Source: Rhizobium sp. R634 (lineage in GTDB: Bacteria > Pseudomonadota > Alphaproteobacteria > Rhizobiales > Rhizobiaceae). Taken from it: 64,000 bases of DNA. The stretch is taken from assembly GCF_002211305.1 (NCBI RefSeq), contig NZ_LOKW01000025.1, positions 124,001-188,000 of the forward strand. The letters run 5' to 3'. The position numbers were made by a program, and so were the translations under genes. Below are positions 61,228 to 64,000 of the stretch, one piece after another; position 1 is the stretch's first letter, and each line of letters opens with the position of its first letter. The notes beneath the pieces were generated by a model, which searched no databases, had not been told where the DNA came from, and saw only the letters and a program-made list of their open reading frames with translations.

Positions 61228-61875
61228 ATGAACAGACCGACGCTTTACATCGGCAACAAGAACTATTCGTCCTGGTCGTTCCGGCCATGGATGGCGCTGA
61301 CGGGCGCCGGCGTCGATTTCGAGGAAATCCTGATCCCCTTCGACTATCCCGGCGGCAATCCGGATATCAAAGCCATCTCGCCGACCGGCCGCGTACCGCT
61401 TCTGCAGCATGGCGGATTGAAGATTTGGGAATCGCTGGCGATCATCGAATATGCCGCCGAGCTTCATCCGGATGCCGGCCTCCTGCCCGCTGATCGCGCC
61501 GACCGGGCGCTCGCCCGTTCGGTTTCGATGGAGATGCTCTCGAGCTTCCGGGCCTTGCGCAATGCTTGCCCGATGAATATCCGCAGGCCGAAGGGCAAGA
61601 TCGCGCTGCCGGAAGGCGTCGAAGCCGATGTCGGCCGTATCGAGACGATCTGGCGCGACCTTCTGCAGAAATCCGGCGGTCCGTTTCTTTTCGGCACGTT
61701 CAGCGGCGTGGATGCGATGTTCGCGCCTGTCGTCAACCGCTTCGACATCTATGATCTCGTCAGCCAGGATGATACGCTGGCCTATATGAAGACGATGAAG
61801 GCGCATCCGGCCTGGCGGAAATGGGAAGAGGCGGCCCGCGCCGAGTCCTGGATTGTCGCGGAAGACGAGGTCTGA
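61228..61875 (+). CDS. Glutathione S-transferase family protein
   Basis: 215 residues. The N-terminal thioredoxin-like domain begins LYIGNKNYSSWSFRPWMAL, a pattern of a bacterial GST subgroup (Ser in the active-site region), with SPTGRVPLL for glutathione binding. The helical C-terminal domain follows. It probably acts in detoxification or thiol chemistry. It follows the DUF1868 gene by 13 bp with GGGAGAAG as ribosome-binding site. Confidence 0.9.
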   Translation: MNRPTLYIGNKNYSSWSFRPWMALTGAGVDFEEILIPFDYPGGNPDIKAISPTGRVPLLQHGGLKIWESLAIIEYAAELHPDAGLLPADRADRALARSVSMEMLSSFRALRNACPMNIRRPKGKIALPEGVEADVGRIETIWRDLLQKSGGPFLFGTFSGVDAMFAPVVNRFDIYDLVSQDDTLAYMKTMKAHPAWRKWEEAARAESWIVAEDEV

Positions 61876-62031
61876 GGCTCGATTCGTCGGCTTCGCAAAA
61901 AATGCGCATGGGGACTGGTCAAGGCCGCCCCTTGCATGTATAAGCGCGCAAAATTTCCGAAATCGCGACATGTCCGTTTCGGCCGCCAGTCTGGCCGTGG
62001 GAATGTTTTGCCCGCAAGTGGAGTAAGAAAA

Positions 62032-62217
62032 ATGGCTGTACCGAAGAGAAAAACGAGCCCGTCCAAGCGCGGCATGCGCCGTTCGGCAGATGCACTGAAG
62101 GCTCCGACCTACGTCGAAGACAAGAACTCCGGCGAACTGCGCCGCCCGCACCATATCGACCTGAAGACCGGTATGTATCGCGGCCGCCAGGTTCTGACGC
62201 CGAAGGAAAGCGCATAA
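62032..62217 (+). CDS. rpmF: 50S ribosomal protein L32
   Basis: 61 residues of L32 ([22 protein letters not shown]...). The zinc-binding cysteines present in some L32 proteins are absent, as usual for alphaproteobacteria. Single-gene unit with its own leader and a strong terminator. A TATAAG at about 61940 could be its -10 box. Confidence 0.99.
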
Positions 62218-62251
62218 TTTTCCGATCCGGCTCGTCCGATCGTAAAGTTTC

Positions 62252-62277
62252 AAGGCCGGCGTCACGCCGGCCTTTTG
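62252..62277 (+). terminator. Terminator of rpmF
   Basis: Ten-base-pair perfect stem AAGGCCGGCG / CGCCGGCCTT (62252-62261 and 62265-62274) with a 3-nt loop, followed by TT and GC. It lies 35 bp after the rpmF stop. Confidence 0.88.
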
Positions 62278-62348
62278 CATTCCGGCGATATAATCTTTGA
62301 GGTCACTTGCGGTGAGCCGACGGTTTGCGGCAGTATTCTTCCAGCCGC

Positions 62349-62400
62349 TAGAACAGGATGATTTTAGGCCCTTTTGGCCTAAAATATGAATCCTGTTCTA
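62349..62400. repeat. Palindromic repeat element, part A
   Basis: A two-tier hairpin: outer arms TAGAACAGGAT and ATCCTGTTCTA (62349-62359 and 62390-62400) and inner arms ATTTTAGGCC and GGCCTAAAAT (62361-62370 and 62376-62385). This is typical of rhizobial intergenic palindromes. It adjoins the second palindrome at 62414-62462 to make a composite element. Confidence 0.75.
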
Positions 62401-62413
62401 AATTAAAGAGTTA

Positions 62414-62462
62414 GAGCATGATGTCGCCCGAAAACCGCTCACACTTTTCGGCATCATGCTCT
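62414..62462. repeat. Palindromic intergenic repeat, copy 2
   Basis: Near-identical to 11901-11950, with ends GAGCATGATG and CATCATGCTC and the shared core CCGAAAACCGCTCA. It ends 2 bp before an AAGGAG ribosome-binding site of the next gene, so the repeat forms the 5' untranslated region of that gene. Confidence 0.75.
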
Positions 62463-62475
62463 AAGGAGATTGCCG

Positions 62476-62883
62476 ATGATTGCCGCAATGCCGCTGATGA
62501 TTATCCCGTTTATTCTCTACAATCTGGCGATGCTCGGCATGATGGGCGACGGCGGCATTGCAGCGCTGCAGCATGACATTATCGTATTGTCGATGCTATC
62601 GGGCGCGATCTGGAGCATGGCGCTCGGCGATCTCTTCATCGTCATAGCGCTTGTGGTTCTGTTCTTCGAAATCCTGAAGGCAACCAGAACCGGCCCCGGC
62701 AACCTGCTCAACCACATCTTGTCGATGCTGGTGTTCATCGCCTTCCTGGTCGAGTTTCTGCTCGTCCAGGATGCTGCGACACAGGTATTCTTCATTTTGA
62801 TGACGATCGCTCTGATCGATGTGATCGGCGGTTTTGCCGTCTCGATCCGAAGCGCCGGGCGGGATGTCTCTATCGGATTATAG
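62476..62883 (+). CDS. Small membrane protein, unknown
   Basis: 135 residues with about four hydrophobic helices (residues ~1-20, 35-62, 70-95, 103-125) and no family recognised. The ATG at 62476 has AAGGAG at 7 bp. It is translated straight behind the repeat element and its stop overlaps the phaR stop by 6 bp in convergent orientation. Likely an inner-membrane protein; function unknown. Confidence 0.75.
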   Translation: MIAAMPLMIIPFILYNLAMLGMMGDGGIAALQHDIIVLSMLSGAIWSMALGDLFIVIALVVLFFEILKATRTGPGNLLNHILSMLVFIAFLVEFLLVQDAATQVFFILMTIALIDVIGGFAVSIRSAGRDVSIGL

Positions 62884-63450
62884 GTTGTCGAGCTTGTTCT
62901 GAAGGGCGCGAAGCTGTTCCTTCAGTTCGTCGATATCCTTGGCTTCGGCCTTGCGGCTTTCCTTGGCCGGCGGCGTCATGAAGGGCGAGAACATCTGCAT
63001 CGCCTGCTGAAACAGCTCGGTGTTGCGGCGTACTTGATCCTCGACCATCTGCATCGGCAATTGCAGGTTCTTGCCGAGCGGCGTTTCGCCGAAGGCACGG
63101 TTCACCTGTTCGCGCATCTGGGCCTGCTGTTCGGTAAAGGCGCGCATCGAATGTTCGAGGAAGCTCGGCACGACCATCTGCATCTGATCGCCGTAATAGG
63201 TGATGAGCTGGCGCAGGAAGGAAATCGGGAGCAGCGTGTTGCCGGTCTTCGATTCCTGCTCGAAGATGATCTGGGTCAGCACCGAATGGGTAATATCATC
63301 TCCGCTTTTTGCATCCTGGACGATAAAATCTTCGCCCTTCTTCACCATTTCCGCCAGATCTTCCAGCGTCACATAAGTGCTGGTGCCTGTGTTATACAGG
63401 CGGCGATTGGCGTATTTCTTGATGACAATCTGACCCTCATTCTTCGCCAT
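62878..63450 (-). CDS. phaR: Polyhydroxyalkanoate synthesis repressor PhaR
   Basis: 190 residues. The N-terminal PHB/PHA accumulation DNA-binding domain IKKYANRRLYNTGTSTYVTLEDLAEMVKKGEDF is followed by QIIFEQE and helical regulatory regions with a C-terminal coiled coil (IDELKEQLRALQNKL). It senses PHB granules and controls PHB metabolism; the R. etli orthologue is called aniA. It is divergent from phaA. Confidence 0.95.
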   Translation of the reverse strand: MAKNEGQIVIKKYANRRLYNTGTSTYVTLEDLAEMVKKGEDFIVQDAKSGDDITHSVLTQIIFEQESKTGNTLLPISFLRQLITYYGDQMQMVVPSFLEHSMRAFTEQQAQMREQVNRAFGETPLGKNLQLPMQMVEDQVRRNTELFQQAMQMFSPFMTPPAKESRKAEAKDIDELKEQLRALQNKLDNL

Positions 63451-63691
63451 ATCAGTCTCCTGAACCCCCGTCTGATTTATGGATGTTCCTCCACCTCAGA
63501 CTGTAAACGCAAAAGAAGGCCGGTGACAATCTCTTTGTGCGTTGCGGCAAACCTTTAACAGACCAGATGAATCGGCTTTGGTGGCGTGCCGCCGAAAAAT
63601 GCCGGCGGCCGGTGTTCGCGTTTGACTTGCGCTCAAAGCTTTGCCAGTTTCCACTTATGTAAGTGGGACGAAAAAAGCGAGGAGCCTCCCC
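63451..63691. promoter_or_regulatory. phaR-phaA divergent control region
   Basis: 241 bp. TTGACT at 63622-63627 with a 17 bp spacer (weak -10 CAGTTT) could serve phaA. A perfect palindrome CCACTTA-TG-TAAGTGG lies at 63651-63666, near the predicted start site and 26 bp before the phaA ATG, suggesting an operator or a leader hairpin. Confidence 0.5.
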
Positions 63692-64000
63692 ATGAGCAAT
63701 TCATCCATCGTCATCGCCAGCGCAGGCCGGACCGCCGTCGGTTCGTTCAACGGCGCTTTCGCAACGGTCCCTGCACATGAACTCGGCGCGGCCGCGATCA
63801 AGGGTGTGCTCGAGCGCGCCGGCGTCGATGCCGGCGAAGTCGATGAGGTCATCCTCGGTCAGGTGCTTGCCGCCGGCGAGGGCCAGAACCCCGCCCGTCA
63901 AGCCGCGATGAAGGCCGGCATTCCGAAGGAAGCGACGGCCTGGGGCGTCAACCAGCTCTGCGGCTCAGGCCTGCGCGCCGTCGCGCTCGGCATGCAGCAG
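63692..64000 (+). CDS. phaA: Acetyl-CoA acetyltransferase PhaA, N-terminal part
   Basis: The first 103 residues are visible; the gene runs off the right edge. Thiolase family: IVIASAGRTAVGSFNGAF, ILGQVLAAGEGQNPARQAAMKAGIP and the nucleophilic Cys90 in NQLCGSGLRAV. It condenses two acetyl-CoA for PHB synthesis. The ATG at 63692 is preceded by GAGGAG at about 8-10 bp. The neighbouring PHB repressor phaR supports the assignment to PhaA rather than a fatty-acid thiolase. Confidence 0.92.
   Translation, partial: MSNSSIVIASAGRTAVGSFNGAFATVPAHELGAAAIKGVLERAGVDAGEVDEVILGQVLAAGEGQNPARQAAMKAGIPKEATAWGVNQLCGSGLRAVALGMQQ

Noticed and set aside
1..64000. CRISPR arrays, prophage or integrative element, insertion sequence
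   Set aside because: No regularly spaced direct repeats, integrase, transposase or phage structural genes were found. Gene content and composition are uniform.

Overview
The window is a 64 kb piece of a GC-rich alphaproteobacterial chromosome, almost certainly from the Rhizobium etli / R. leguminosarum group. This rests on a pyruvate carboxylase of 1154 residues whose key lysines fall at 718 and 1119, cyclic beta-1,2-glucan genes (ndvB, opgC, ndvA), the order ndvA-expR-pyc known from Sinorhizobium, an anti-Shine-Dalgarno small RNA of the alpha-r14/cuckoo type, PHB genes (phaR, phaA) and rhizobial intergenic palindromes. No phage, insertion sequence, CRISPR array or rRNA operon was seen. Most of the window is ordinary core chromosome.

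Layout. 1-14.3 kb: cell-division and ribosome-maintenance genes, mostly on the minus strand (rplU-rpmA, two GNAT acetyltransferases, obgE-proB-proA-nadD, then rsfS-rlmH and envC-ctpA). A molybdate block (modABC, a short ModE regulator, ModE-like operators) and a small RNA gene lie between nadD and rsfS. 14.2-20.9 kb: tRNA-Ser(CGA), then mixed genes including a monothiol DsbA-like protein, a DUF6880 protein, galE/exoB overlapping a sulfatase, and a DUF1993 protein. 20.9-31.4 kb: a CUT2 sugar (possibly inositol-type) ABC transporter, an M19 dipeptidase and a five-gene dipeptide ABC transporter. 31.4-45 kb: two small-protein genes and the cyclic glucan block: ndvB (synthase), opgC (substituent transferase), a VOC protein and ndvA (exporter).

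45-64 kb: expR (LuxR type), pyc, an FMN reductase, a cystine-like amino-acid ABC transporter, an EamA exporter, a DeoR regulator with an MFS transporter, ispG, hisC, an FPP-synthase-like gene, mtgA, a DUF1868 protein, a GST, rpmF, a small membrane protein behind a repeat, phaR and the first part of phaA.

Functional links. ndvB, opgC and ndvA can make, decorate and export periplasmic cyclic glucan. The dipeptide transporter with the dipeptidase forms a likely peptide or cell-wall fragment uptake module. modABC with ModE and two upstream boxes forms a molybdate-sensing uptake unit. The least explained items are the three-loop anti-SD RNA, the small proteins at 31.6-32.0 kb, two copies of a ~50 bp palindromic repeat, and several inverted repeats placed like operators.
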